64,000 bases of DNA from Flavobacterium sp. (lineage in GTDB: Bacteria > Bacteroidota > Bacteroidia > Flavobacteriales > Flavobacteriaceae), in the NCBI RefSeq assembly GCF_024710485.1, contig NZ_JANJUQ010000032.1:62001-126000 (forward strand), given 5' to 3'. The translations under genes were made by a program, and so were the position numbers. Below, piece by piece: positions 8,572 to 17,372 of the stretch (its first letter is position 1; every line of letters starts with the position of its first letter). Below the pieces are notes generated by a model. That model was given only the letters and a program-made list of their open reading frames with translations. It did not search any database and was not told the origin of the DNA.

Positions 8572-10362
8572 TTGAATTTAAAACGAAAATTGATGTGTTT
8601 TATTGTTTTCTTTCTCCACATTTACTGTGTGAGAAGTCAGGATATTTCACTTTATGAGCAACTCAACGGCACTTACGATTTTACTTTTATCGGAAACACC
8701 CTAAACACAGAGGAAAACAATGCGGTCAACAGTCCGGTCACCATAACTTCGTCTTCCGCCAATTTGAATTTGAATTCCGATGCTACAGTTCTCAGAGCCT
8801 ACTTATATTGGGCAGGTTGCGGAGATGGAGACTTCAATGTCCAGTTGAATGCCACCAGTATCACACCGGACAGAACATTTAGTTATGAACGAGATTTCGA
8901 TGGTCAAACATTTACCTATTTCAGTGCCTTTAAAAACATTACTAACCTTGTTCAAACTACCGGAAACGGGAATTATACTTTGTCTGATTTAGATGTTTCC
9001 GCTTACGTTCCATTGCATTTACAAAGACGAACTAATTTTGCCGGATGGGCTATCCTTATAGTATTCAGCCGACCGAGTTTACCTCTAAATCAAATCAATA
9101 TATACGACGGATTAGAAGCAGTACCGGATGATCTTAATATCACTTTGAACAATCTTAATGTAGTGGACAATCAAAACTCTAAAGTCGGTTTTTTGGCTTG
9201 GGAAGGCGATTCCATCTTAGCTACTGAAGAGTTCCGAATTAACGGCGATTTGCTATTTAATGCGCAAAATCCATCTAACAATGTATTTAACAGTACCAAC
9301 TCTATCACCGGAAGCACCACATTGTACAACATGGATTTAGACATCTACAACATACAGAACAACATACAAATTGGTGATAACAAAGCCGAGATTACGCTTT
9401 CTTCTTCTCAAGATTTTGTGATGATTAACTCGGTAGTAACCAAACTCAACAGCCAAGTACCGGATGGTAGTATTGCTATTAACAACGTTTCAAAAGAATG
9501 CAACTCGAGAACGATTACCATTGATTATACTGTATTTAATTTGAATTGCACAGGACCATTACCGATAGATACTCCGATAACCGCTTATGTAAACAATACA
9601 GCGGTAACTACCTTTGAGACTGTTGCGCCCATTCCGATTAACGGTTCTTTAAACGGACAAACTACCATCCTAATTCCCGATACCATTCCGAATAATTTTG
9701 AATTGACGCTAGTGGTTGATGACAAAGGCGATGGAACCGGTACAGTAATCGAGATGCAAGAAAACAATAATGATTTCAGTACCTGGGTTACTTTAGAAAC
9801 ATCGCCGGAATTTAATCTTTTACCAACGCTGGAAGCTTGTAATGAAGGATTAACGCAAGGAACCTTCAACTTTTCAGGCCATGCCGATTTGGTTAAAACA
9901 GACGCAACACATACTGTTGATTTCTATGAAAGTATGACCGAGGCTGTTAATGAGGAGAATCCGATACTCAATACTACTAACTACTTGGCTAACGCAACTC
10001 CGAAAGAAATTTTTGTTCGAATTGACAATGGAAATTGCTACAGTATAACTTCTTTTGTGTTGACGGTGCGTAATTGTCCGCCAACAGTTTACAATTTCAT
10101 ATCGGCCAATCAGGACGGATTGAATGATGCATTTACCGTTAAAGGATTGGATAATATTTTTATGGATTACAGAATAGAAATTTACAATCGTTGGGGTAAA
10201 TTAATTTGGACCGGCAATCAAACCAGTAACAAATGGGACGGTACTGCTAAAGAAGGTTTAGGTACCAAAAATGTCCCCGACGGCACTTACTATTATGTCA
10301 TTTATCTGAATGATTCGGATTATCCCGAACCCTTAACCGGTTACGTTTACATCGTACATTAA
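8572..10362 (+). CDS. T9SS type B (gliding motility-associated CTD) secreted surface protein
   Basis: The C-terminal ~85 residues (FISANQDGLNDAFTVKGLDN... YNRWGKLIWTGNQ... WDGTAKEG... GTYYYVIYL) form a type B T9SS sorting domain of the CHU_C/gliding-motility class. The protein should therefore cross the outer membrane by T9SS. The N-terminal part begins with a hydrophobic signal ending near VRSQ and continues as beta-rich repeats (WAGCGDGDFNVQLNATS, NNNDFSTWVTLE) like CARDB/adhesin modules. No ATG fits well: TTG at 8572 gives a positively charged MNLKRKLM n-region. TTG at 8560 and ATG at 8593 are alternatives. It is an isolated gene between the polysaccharide and RDD loci. Ligand unknown. Confidence 0.88.
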   Translation: MNLKRKLMCFIVFFLHIYCVRSQDISLYEQLNGTYDFTFIGNTLNTEENNAVNSPVTITSSSANLNLNSDATVLRAYLYWAGCGDGDFNVQLNATSITPDRTFSYERDFDGQTFTYFSAFKNITNLVQTTGNGNYTLSDLDVSAYVPLHLQRRTNFAGWAILIVFSRPSLPLNQINIYDGLEAVPDDLNITLNNLNVVDNQNSKVGFLAWEGDSILATEEFRINGDLLFNAQNPSNNVFNSTNSITGSTTLYNMDLDIYNIQNNIQIGDNKAEITLSSSQDFVMINSVVTKLNSQVPDGSIAINNVSKECNSRTITIDYTVFNLNCTGPLPIDTPITAYVNNTAVTTFETVAPIPINGSLNGQTTILIPDTIPNNFELTLVVDDKGDGTGTVIEMQENNNDFSTWVTLETSPEFNLLPTLEACNEGLTQGTFNFSGHADLVKTDATHTVDFYESMTEAVNEENPILNTTNYLANATPKEIFVRIDNGNCYSITSFVLTVRNCPPTVYNFISANQDGLNDAFTVKGLDNIFMDYRIEIYNRWGKLIWTGNQTSNKWDGTAKEGLGTKNVPDGTYYYVIYLNDSDYPEPLTGYVYIVH

Positions 10363-10363
10363 A

Positions 10364-11107
10364 CTACATACTTTGGGTGTAGTAGTTGTAATCTTTTAAA
10401 ACAGTTTGGATAAAATCTCTGGTACTTCCCAATTCATTTTTAATTCCGGTCACTTGTTCAATTTTGGCCGTCAATTTATTCAAAACTACAAAATCATTCG
10501 ACTTCATAGCGTTATGAAACGTTTCTTTAATGATGCGGGCATCGTTATCCGATAATTTAATAACCAAGGGATATTTGGGCTGGTATTCCTCGCCTATATC
10601 TTCTAAAATAGTACTGTTAATGGTTACTTTATTTTTAAGCGTAATCACTGCAGTTCCGGCAGACATATCCCCTAGTCTTTGGGTTTTGCTGTTGACTACC
10701 ATAGCAATCAAACCGATGATACCGCTTCCGATGGAAATGTCTATCACTCGAAACAACCAACGAATTAAGTAATCGCCAAAAGAAGCTTGATATCCGTCTA
10801 TTTTAACCACTTTTATTTTGAGGATTTTTTTGCCTAAGGTTTGCCCTTCCATCAAAGATTCTTGAACTAAAGAATAAAAAGCAATCGGCAGAAAAAACAC
10901 CATATACACAGCCATTTGTGACCATCGGTCCAATTGATTCAGCCATCGGTCAATTTGAAAAAAGCTGAAAAACACATAATAGACAATGATAAAATAAGCT
11001 GCTTTTACCAGAAAATCAAGCATATACGCTCCAATCCGTTCCCCAACGGAAGCCGCTGTAAAATTTATAACAACATTTTGGGTTGTATTGATAGAAAGTT
11101 GTGACAT
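10364..11107 (-). CDS. RDD family membrane protein
   Basis: I chose the ATG at 11105-11107 (MSQLSINTTQNVVINFTAAS). Twelve further upstream codons would run into the divergent SpoIIM-like gene. The 247-residue protein carries an RDD domain with the signature ASVGERIGAYMLDFLVKAAYF near residues 20-40. Three to four membrane segments follow, with conserved GQTLGKKILKIKVV and QRLGDMSAGTAV. A C-terminal soluble tail of about 75 residues (IKETFHNAMKSNDFVVLNKL) is rich in charged residues. It lies back to back with the SpoIIM-like gene, only 20 bases apart. This RDD/SpoIIM pairing, followed by DUF4129-DUF4350-MoxR-DUF58, is recurrent in Bacteroidota. Function unknown. Confidence 0.9.
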   Translation of the reverse strand: MSQLSINTTQNVVINFTAASVGERIGAYMLDFLVKAAYFIIVYYVFFSFFQIDRWLNQLDRWSQMAVYMVFFLPIAFYSLVQESLMEGQTLGKKILKIKVVKIDGYQASFGDYLIRWLFRVIDISIGSGIIGLIAMVVNSKTQRLGDMSAGTAVITLKNKVTINSTILEDIGEEYQPKYPLVIKLSDNDARIIKETFHNAMKSNDFVVLNKLTAKIEQVTGIKNELGSTRDFIQTVLKDYNYYTQSM

Positions 11108-11127
11108 AATTCTTATTTTAGCCTTCC

Positions 11128-12090
11128 ATGAGGGAAGTAGCATTTATAAAACAAAACAAACAAAAGTGGCTCGACTTTGAGCAGGCTATTTTTGGTAAAA
11201 CTAAAAAAAATCCTGATGAAATGGCTAGTTTATACATCCATTTGGTCAACGATTTGTCGTATGCTCAAACCTACTATCCCAAAAGTAAAACCGTAGTTTA
11301 TCTGAATTATTTGGCTTCACAAATTTATCAGAAAATTTATAAAACCAAACGCGAAGAGCAAAATAGATTGGTTTATTTTTTCTCCATTGAAGTGCCTTTG
11401 CTCGTTTACCAGTACCGAAGATATTTGCTTTATGCTTTTATCCTGTTTTTTGCTACCGTTGCTATCGGTGTAGTTTCAGCCAAATACGATCAGGATTTTG
11501 TCCGACTCATCTTGGGCGACGGTTATGTGAACATGACTTTAGAAAACATCGAAAAGGGAAATCCGGTAGCGGTTTACAAATCTGGCAGCAATTGGGGTGG
11601 ATTTATTGCCATCACTTTAAACAATCTTTTTGTGGGTGTTCGATGCTTTATTTATGGTATTTTTGGTGGTGTGGGAACATTTTTTGTTTTGATTCAGAAC
11701 TGTATTATGCTGGGCTCGTTCCAATATTTCTTCTACCAACACGGCGTATTTTGGGAAAGTGTCAGCGGAATTTGGATACACGGTTCCATGGAAATTTTTG
11801 CCATTGTAATCGAATCGGCTTGCGGATTTATCCTGGGTGCTTCTATCCTGTTTCCGAAAACTTTCTCCCGATTGAATTCGTTTAAAATTGGGTTTAAAGA
11901 CAGTTTAAAAATCTTTTTAAGTACCGTTCCGTTCACTATTGCCGCGGGATTATTAGAAGGTTTTGTCACCCGATACGCTATAGAAATGCCGAATTGGCTG
12001 AATGTGGTCATAATATTAGGAACGCTTTCACTGATTTCTTTTTATTTTTTGATTTTTCCAACACTTGTTCATAAAAAACTAAATCGATAA
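11128..12090 (+). CDS. SpoIIM-like (stage II sporulation protein M family) membrane protein
   Basis: The 320-residue protein has a soluble N-terminal region of about 90 residues (MREVAFIKQNKQKWLDFEQAIFG), then about six membrane segments in the SpoIIM/DUF95 pattern. The pattern includes SNWGGFIAITLNNLFVGVR and GVFWESVSGIWIHGSMEIFA, with the conserved HGSMEIFAI-type motif of the family. Flavobacteria do not sporulate. The relationship is to the superfamily, not to the Bacillus engulfment role. It begins a run of six same-strand genes with spacings of 2, -8, -1, -1 and 29 bases, ending with DUF58. This strongly suggests one operon. It probably works in the inner membrane with those partners. 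Confidence 0.9.
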   Translation: MREVAFIKQNKQKWLDFEQAIFGKTKKNPDEMASLYIHLVNDLSYAQTYYPKSKTVVYLNYLASQIYQKIYKTKREEQNRLVYFFSIEVPLLVYQYRRYLLYAFILFFATVAIGVVSAKYDQDFVRLILGDGYVNMTLENIEKGNPVAVYKSGSNWGGFIAITLNNLFVGVRCFIYGIFGGVGTFFVLIQNCIMLGSFQYFFYQHGVFWESVSGIWIHGSMEIFAIVIESACGFILGASILFPKTFSRLNSFKIGFKDSLKIFLSTVPFTIAAGLLEGFVTRYAIEMPNWLNVVIILGTLSLISFYFLIFPTLVHKKLNR

Positions 12091-12092
12091 TT

Positions 12093-13031
12093 ATGTTTAC
12101 CCTGTTTAAAAGAAGAAATTTCGGAGACTACGTAAGTGATACCTTTGTGTTTTTCAAAGAAAACGGCAAACATTATTTTAAAAATTACTTCACCATCAGC
12201 GGTCCGATGCTGCTGATTTTGGTGGCCACTTCCTACTTTTTATTTCAGGTATATTTTGATTTTTTCCTGAAAATCGACCCAAACAGCAACAACTCGGAAT
12301 ACTTGGAAAGTTATTTAGCTAACAACATGCCGATGGTGGTATTGGTTGCTTTAGGATTGCTTTTGTTTATGATTCTCATAAGCATGCTTAGTTATGCCAT
12401 ACCGGTAATTTATTTTGATTTATACCAAAAAAACAACGGGAAATCCTTTGGTACCAAAGAAATTCTTAGTCAATTCAAAGCTAATTTCGGTAAAATTTTA
12501 GTCTTTTTCCTGGTGACTATTTTCCTAATTACACCTTTATTGATGGTGGTTTTTACCTTGTTGTTTTTACTCTGTTTCATCATAGTCGGGATTCCGCTTA
12601 TACTGTTTGCTATACCAACGGCTTTTTGCTGGGTAACGCTGAGTTTCTACGAATATCTCAATACCGATAAAGGCGTTTTCCAAAGCTATGGTAACGGATT
12701 CAAACATTTAACCAAACAATACTTCCCTATTGTTGGCTCGTGTATGGTGATTTATATTATCATTCAAGTGACCATGACCATATTTACCATGATTCCTTAT
12801 ATGTTCGGACTGATTTCATTTTTCACTACCACAGAAGACGGAATCAACAATAACAACGCGGTATCCGGCCTGACTTTAATCATGACTGTCGTGATGGTGT
12901 TTTCACTGTTAATGAGTTACATTCTTAACAACTTATTGCTGGTAAACCAAGGCGTGGTATTTTACAGCCGTCAGGAATTCGATGAAAACAAAAGTGCAGA
13001 TTTCTCAATTGATTTAATTGGCAGTGAATAA
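12093..13031 (+). CDS. Multi-pass membrane protein of the SpoIIM/MoxR locus
   Basis: The 312-residue protein opens MFTLFKRRNFGDYVSDTFVF and then alternates hydrophobic segments with short loops, giving about six to seven membrane spans (for example FLITPLLMVVFTLLFLLCFI). No enzyme motif is visible. It starts 2 bases after the SpoIIM-like stop and its end overlaps the next gene, so it is cotranscribed with both. Genes of this size and hydropathy commonly occupy this position in the flavobacterial cluster. It may be a structural or transport subunit of the same envelope complex, but that is inference. The protein resembles other glycerophosphodiesterase-membrane-domain-like proteins only in general composition. 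Confidence 0.8.
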   Translation: MFTLFKRRNFGDYVSDTFVFFKENGKHYFKNYFTISGPMLLILVATSYFLFQVYFDFFLKIDPNSNNSEYLESYLANNMPMVVLVALGLLLFMILISMLSYAIPVIYFDLYQKNNGKSFGTKEILSQFKANFGKILVFFLVTIFLITPLLMVVFTLLFLLCFIIVGIPLILFAIPTAFCWVTLSFYEYLNTDKGVFQSYGNGFKHLTKQYFPIVGSCMVIYIIIQVTMTIFTMIPYMFGLISFFTTTEDGINNNNAVSGLTLIMTVVMVFSLLMSYILNNLLLVNQGVVFYSRQEFDENKSADFSIDLIGSE

Positions 13032-13785
13032 ATCCCTTCTCCTTCTTTTTTGGTTGCTTTTCAGTCTGCCCAATTGGGCACAGGAATCTTTGTCTGTGGC
13101 CGAAAGAGACTCCCTCACTTTACTTGAAAAAAAATGTAAAGTAGACCAAGCGCCCATGCAAGAAAACATAGCTTTCACACCCAGTTTAAAATCGAAATAC
13201 AACTCTAATGAATTCCAATACGAAGTAAAACTAGCTGAAAAAAGTGCTTGGGAAAAATTCAAAGAATGGTTGGCCTATTGGTTTAAGAAAATTTTCGGTT
13301 TATCTGATACCAAAGTTTCCTCTAATTATGTCGAAATCACATTGAAAGTTTTAGCCGGGCTAATTGTCATCTACGTCGTTTATTTGATAGTAAAAGTCAT
13401 ATTAAACAAAGAAGGGCAATGGGTTTTCGGAAAATCTACCACCAAAAAAATCATCCACGACGATGACATCGAGAAAAACTTGGTGCATGTGGACTTTGAA
13501 AAGCTATTGAAAAAAACGTTAAAAGAAAACAACCACCGTTTGGCCATAAGGTATTATTATTTGTGGACGTTGAAAAAGTTATCCGAACGCAATATCATTG
13601 ATTGGCATGCGGACAAAACCAACACGGATTACCTGTACGAAATTCAATCGAAAGAGCTGAAAGACAACTTCCAATACCTATCGTATTTGTACAATTACAT
13701 CTGGTACGGCGAATTTGAAATGAATGACACTACTTTCAAACACGCCCAAAAAGCATTCGAAAACACCTTGCAATCACTGAGATAA
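13024..13785 (+). CDS. DUF4129 domain-containing protein
   Basis: No ATG fits. GTG at 13024 gives MNKSLLLLFWLLFSLPNWAQ, a good signal peptide ending before Q. TTG at 13018 would add two residues and overlaps the upstream gene by 14 bases. A single membrane span lies near residues 110-130 (LKVLAGLIVIYVVYLIVKVI). It is followed by a cytoplasmic DUF4129 domain: HVDFEKLLKKTLKENNHRLA, then YYYLWTLKKLSERNIIDWHADKTN, with conserved Y-L-W and DWxxxKT elements. DUF4129 is often linked to MoxR/DUF58/transglutaminase genes, as here. The stop overlaps the next ATG by one base (TAATG). Role unknown, presumably envelope-associated. Confidence 0.87.
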   Translation: MNKSLLLLFWLLFSLPNWAQESLSVAERDSLTLLEKKCKVDQAPMQENIAFTPSLKSKYNSNEFQYEVKLAEKSAWEKFKEWLAYWFKKIFGLSDTKVSSNYVEITLKVLAGLIVIYVVYLIVKVILNKEGQWVFGKSTTKKIIHDDDIEKNLVHVDFEKLLKKTLKENNHRLAIRYYYLWTLKKLSERNIIDWHADKTNTDYLYEIQSKELKDNFQYLSYLYNYIWYGEFEMNDTTFKHAQKAFENTLQSLR

Positions 13786-14987
13786 TGAACCGAACTTTAA
13801 AAATATACATCTTCTTTTTAGTCGTTCTGATAGCAGGAGTGATTTATATTGATGCCGTTCGACCAAAACCGGTGGATTGGTCGCCGAGCTATATTTTAAG
13901 AGATAAAATTCCGTTCGGATTGTATGTCTTCGACCAAGAAAGCAAAACCATTTTCAAAGAGCAAAAAATCCAAAAAGTAAGAACTTCGGCTTACGAGTTT
14001 TTAGACGAAAATTACGATTACACTCAGGATGTCGACAACTACAAGATAAAAGGCACTTTGTTCAATGTTTGCGATACTTATGTCATCGATAACGAATCGA
14101 CCAAAGAGATGTTCTACTTTGTAAGTCACGGAAACAATGCCTTTTTGAGTGTGCAACAATTACCTAAAATCTTCACTGATTCGCTTAATATTAAACTCGA
14201 TACCGATTTCGAATTCAAATCACAAATCGATTGTTGGCTGGCTAATCCGAATTTAGGAAACCAAAAATATGATTTATCTAAAGGCGGAAAAAACACCTAT
14301 TTTTCCAGTATTGACACATTAAGCACCACCATTTTAGGTTACCAATCCGGAAAAGACAACAAACGCGTCAATTTCATTAAAGTGCCTTATAAAAAAGGAA
14401 ACTTTTATATTCACCTGCAACCGGTAGCGTTTACCAATTACCATTTACTGAAAGACAATCACTACCAATACACCGAAAAAGTCTTGTCTTATTTGCCGAA
14501 AGGTAATGTATATTGGTTTGTAAAACAGCAGGAAGGTGCAACAGAATCGGGTTCACCCATGCGTTACATCTTGAGTCAACCGGCTTTGAAATACGCTTGG
14601 TATTTGTTCTTGATTGGCATGGTTGTATTTATGATTTTCAACGCCAAAAGACGTCAAAGAGTAATTCCGATTATCAAACCGTTATCAAATACCACGGTCG
14701 ATTTTACCAAAACCATCGGGAATTTGTATTATCAAGAAGGCAATCACCAAAACCTCATCGATAAAAAAATCATTTATTTCTTAGAACGCGTTCGCAACGA
14801 ATACCTAATCGACACGGCAGTTTTAGACGAAAACTTTATCAAAAAACTACACGCCAAAACCGGCAAAGACATCAAAGACATTGAACACTTAGTATATTTG
14901 ATTAATTATCAAAAGAAAAGCTACCATCAAAGTATCGAAACTGATTTAATAGAAATCAATAAAGCAATAGAAAAAATCATCAGCTAA
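13785..14987 (+). CDS. DUF4350 domain-containing membrane protein
   Basis: The 400-residue protein has an N-terminal membrane anchor (IYIFFLVVLIAGVIYIDAV) and then a DUF4350 region: WSPSYILRDKIPFGLYVFDQ near residues 30-50 and a later YFVSHGNNAFLSVQQLPKIF. A second span (YAWYLFLIGMVVFMIFNA) lies near residues 266-285. It is followed by a basic cytoplasmic tail with FTKTIGNLYYQEGNHQNLIDKK. The central region should therefore face the periplasm. The DUF4350 fold is related to glutamine-amidotransferase-like domains, but no catalytic triad is evident. It overlaps DUF4129 upstream and the MoxR gene downstream by one base each, which implies translational coupling. Confidence 0.87.
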   Translation: MNRTLKIYIFFLVVLIAGVIYIDAVRPKPVDWSPSYILRDKIPFGLYVFDQESKTIFKEQKIQKVRTSAYEFLDENYDYTQDVDNYKIKGTLFNVCDTYVIDNESTKEMFYFVSHGNNAFLSVQQLPKIFTDSLNIKLDTDFEFKSQIDCWLANPNLGNQKYDLSKGGKNTYFSSIDTLSTTILGYQSGKDNKRVNFIKVPYKKGNFYIHLQPVAFTNYHLLKDNHYQYTEKVLSYLPKGNVYWFVKQQEGATESGSPMRYILSQPALKYAWYLFLIGMVVFMIFNAKRRQRVIPIIKPLSNTTVDFTKTIGNLYYQEGNHQNLIDKKIIYFLERVRNEYLIDTAVLDENFIKKLHAKTGKDIKDIEHLVYLINYQKKSYHQSIETDLIEINKAIEKIIS

Positions 14988-15991
14988 TGGAAAATACAGA
15001 AAACTTCGAAGCTCAGGAAAATGTAAATTTCGAGTCCCGATTGAATTTGGAACCGCTACGCGCCAGCATTGATAAAATCAAAGCCGAAATGGAAACGGTT
15101 ATTGTAGGCCAACACAAAATGATCGACCAATTGTTGGTGTCCATTTTGGCCAACGGTCACGTATTGATCGAAGGTGTTCCGGGCGTGGCCAAAACCATGA
15201 CGGCGAAAATCATCGCCAAAACCCTTTCGATCGACTTCAGCCGTATTCAGTTTACACCCGATTTAATGCCTTCAGACATCTTGGGGACTTCGGTATTCGA
15301 CTTAAAAAAATCTGAGTTCGAGTTCAAAAAAGGGCCGGTATTTTCCAATTTAATACTGATAGACGAGATCAACCGTGCACCGGCCAAAACCCAAGCGGCT
15401 TTGTTTGAAGTAATGGAAGAACGCCAAATTACTATTGACGGGCATTGCTACACTTTAGAGCAACCGTTTATCGTATTGGCTACACAAAATCCAATCGAAC
15501 AAGAAGGCACTTATCGTTTGCCGGAAGCGCAACTCGACCGTTTTCTATTCAAAATCAACATTGATTATCCGAAGCTTAACGAAGAAATCGACATCATCAA
15601 CCGCGAGCATTCGTTGCAAAACAGAGGAAAGTTAGAAAACATCCAAACAGTATTATCCGGTGAAGATATTATCAATTACCAACAATTGGTAAAACAAATT
15701 TTAGTCGAACCGAACCTGTTGGAATACATCGCTAAATTGGTAGTGAATACCCGAGAAAATGCCTTCTTGTATTTAGGCGCATCACCGAGAGCTTCAATCG
15801 CTATTTTAAATGCGGCCAAAGGATTTGCCGCCATTCGTGGCCGAGATTTTGTAACACCGGAAGACATTAAAGATGCAGCGATTCCTGTATTGCAACACCG
15901 TGTTATCGTAACGCCGGAACGCGAAATGGAAGGCTTAACCAGCATCGAAATCATCAAACAAATTATTGAAAGTATCGAAATCCCGAGATAA
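14987..15991 (+). CDS. MoxR-family AAA+ ATPase
   Basis: The 334-residue protein is a MoxR-type AAA+ ATPase. The Walker A motif is GVPGVAKT at residues 63-70, with the Ala-Lys-Thr form typical of MoxR proteins. Walker B is LILIDEINRAP with D126 and E127. Sensor/arginine-finger blocks are LATQNPIEQEGTYRLPEAQLDRF and the C-terminal lid is ASPRASIAILNAAKGFAAIRGR. MoxR ATPases act as chaperone-like remodelers for partner proteins with von Willebrand A or DUF58 domains. Here the DUF58 gene follows after 29 bases. Its upstream overlap with DUF4350 suggests fixed stoichiometry with the membrane components. The specific client is unknown. Confidence 0.95.
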   Translation: MENTENFEAQENVNFESRLNLEPLRASIDKIKAEMETVIVGQHKMIDQLLVSILANGHVLIEGVPGVAKTMTAKIIAKTLSIDFSRIQFTPDLMPSDILGTSVFDLKKSEFEFKKGPVFSNLILIDEINRAPAKTQAALFEVMEERQITIDGHCYTLEQPFIVLATQNPIEQEGTYRLPEAQLDRFLFKINIDYPKLNEEIDIINREHSLQNRGKLENIQTVLSGEDIINYQQLVKQILVEPNLLEYIAKLVVNTRENAFLYLGASPRASIAILNAAKGFAAIRGRDFVTPEDIKDAAIPVLQHRVIVTPEREMEGLTSIEIIKQIIESIEIPR

Positions 15992-16020
15992 ATCGGCGTG
16001 CGACAAAACGGAAAACTAAC

Positions 16021-17352
16021 ATGAAATTTTTCAAACAGTTATACCTCAACAATTTCTTTTTCTATTTGCTTATCGGCATTATAGTACTGTTTTGTATGGC
16101 TTTTATGTTTCCGGTTTTATACAATGCCACTTGGTATTTACTCTTTATTGTATTGGTGTTTTTGGTATTAGATATTTTAATTCTTTTCAGCAATAAAAAC
16201 GGAGTTGAAGCGCACCGAACCACACCAGAGAAACTCTCCAACGGCGATGAAAATCCGATTGTAGTAAGGGTTAAAAACTTTTACACTTTTGCGATTCACA
16301 CCAAAATCATCGACGAGATTCCGTTTCAGTTTCAAGTCAGAAATTTTGAAATCAAACGAAAGATTAAAAACGCTGCACAAGACGAAGTACAATACTATTT
16401 GCGACCAACTGAACGAGGCGAATATTTTTTCGGTTCTTTGAACGTTTACGTCTCTTCGCCTTTGCAATTGGTTTCCAAACGATACCGTTTCGACAAAGAC
16501 CAGATGGTGCCAACTTACCCGTCCTACATCCAATTGCGCAAATACGATTTGATTGCCTTCTCCAACAATTTATTCCAATACGGTGTTAAAAAAATACGCC
16601 GTATCGGACATACGATGGAATTTGAGCAAATTAAAGAATACGTTCCCGGCGATGATATTCGTACCTTAAACTGGAAAGCCACAGCTAAGAAAAACAGTTT
16701 GATGGTCAACCAATACCAAGACGAAAAATCACAAAACATTTACATGGCTATCGACAAAGGTCGTGTGATGAAAATGCCTTTTAGCGGAATGAGTTTGTTG
16801 GATTATGCCATTAACGCGACTTTGGTATTGTCGAATGTCATCTTGAAAAAACAGGACAAAGCCGGTATGTTTTCGTTCTCTAAAAAAGTCGAAAACCGCG
16901 TGATGGCGGAAAAGCGAACCTCGCAAATGCAAAAAATCCTCGAGAATTTATACAACGTTAAAACCGATTATTTCGAAAGTGATTACTCGCGTTTGTACGC
17001 CGACATTAAGAAAAACATCAACCAACGCAGTTTGATTATCTTATACACCAACTTCGAAACGATGGATGGTTTGCACCGACAGTTACCATATTTAAAAGGG
17101 ATTGCCAAAAGTCATTTATTGGTAGTCGTCTTTTTCCAAAACACCGAACTGTACCAAATCACTAACAAAAAAGCCGATACCATTCAGGATGTTTACGACA
17201 AAGTCATAGCCGAAAAATTCATCTTCGAGAAAAAACTCATCGTCACCGAACTCAAAAAATACGGTATCCATTCGGTGTTAACCCAACCGGAAAATCTTAC
17301 GTTAGATACCATCAACAAATACCTTGAAATTAAAGCCCGCGGTATTTTGTAA
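16021..17352 (+). CDS. DUF58 domain-containing protein (vWA-like)
   Basis: The 443-residue protein has two N-terminal membrane segments within about the first 55 residues. A beta-rich periplasmic-type region follows, then the DUF58 signature GHTMEFEQIKEYVPGDDIRT with LNWKATAKKNSLMVNQYQDE. The last 200 residues resemble a von Willebrand A domain: NIYMAIDKGRVMKMPFSG carries a D/S-type position, though the full MIDAS is not obvious. DUF58 proteins are the standard partners of MoxR ATPases. It is the last gene of the locus. Together these genes probably form an ATP-driven envelope complex. Its role is inferred from family association only. Confidence 0.93.
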   Translation: MKFFKQLYLNNFFFYLLIGIIVLFCMAFMFPVLYNATWYLLFIVLVFLVLDILILFSNKNGVEAHRTTPEKLSNGDENPIVVRVKNFYTFAIHTKIIDEIPFQFQVRNFEIKRKIKNAAQDEVQYYLRPTERGEYFFGSLNVYVSSPLQLVSKRYRFDKDQMVPTYPSYIQLRKYDLIAFSNNLFQYGVKKIRRIGHTMEFEQIKEYVPGDDIRTLNWKATAKKNSLMVNQYQDEKSQNIYMAIDKGRVMKMPFSGMSLLDYAINATLVLSNVILKKQDKAGMFSFSKKVENRVMAEKRTSQMQKILENLYNVKTDYFESDYSRLYADIKKNINQRSLIILYTNFETMDGLHRQLPYLKGIAKSHLLVVVFFQNTELYQITNKKADTIQDVYDKVIAEKFIFEKKLIVTELKKYGIHSVLTQPENLTLDTINKYLEIKARGIL

Positions 17353-17372
17353 AAAGTGAGTACTTTTACGAC

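Noticed and set aside
11128..12090. SpoIIM-like gene as evidence for sporulation
   Set aside because: Only the superfamily is shared; all neighbours are Bacteroidota envelope genes and no other spore gene is present.
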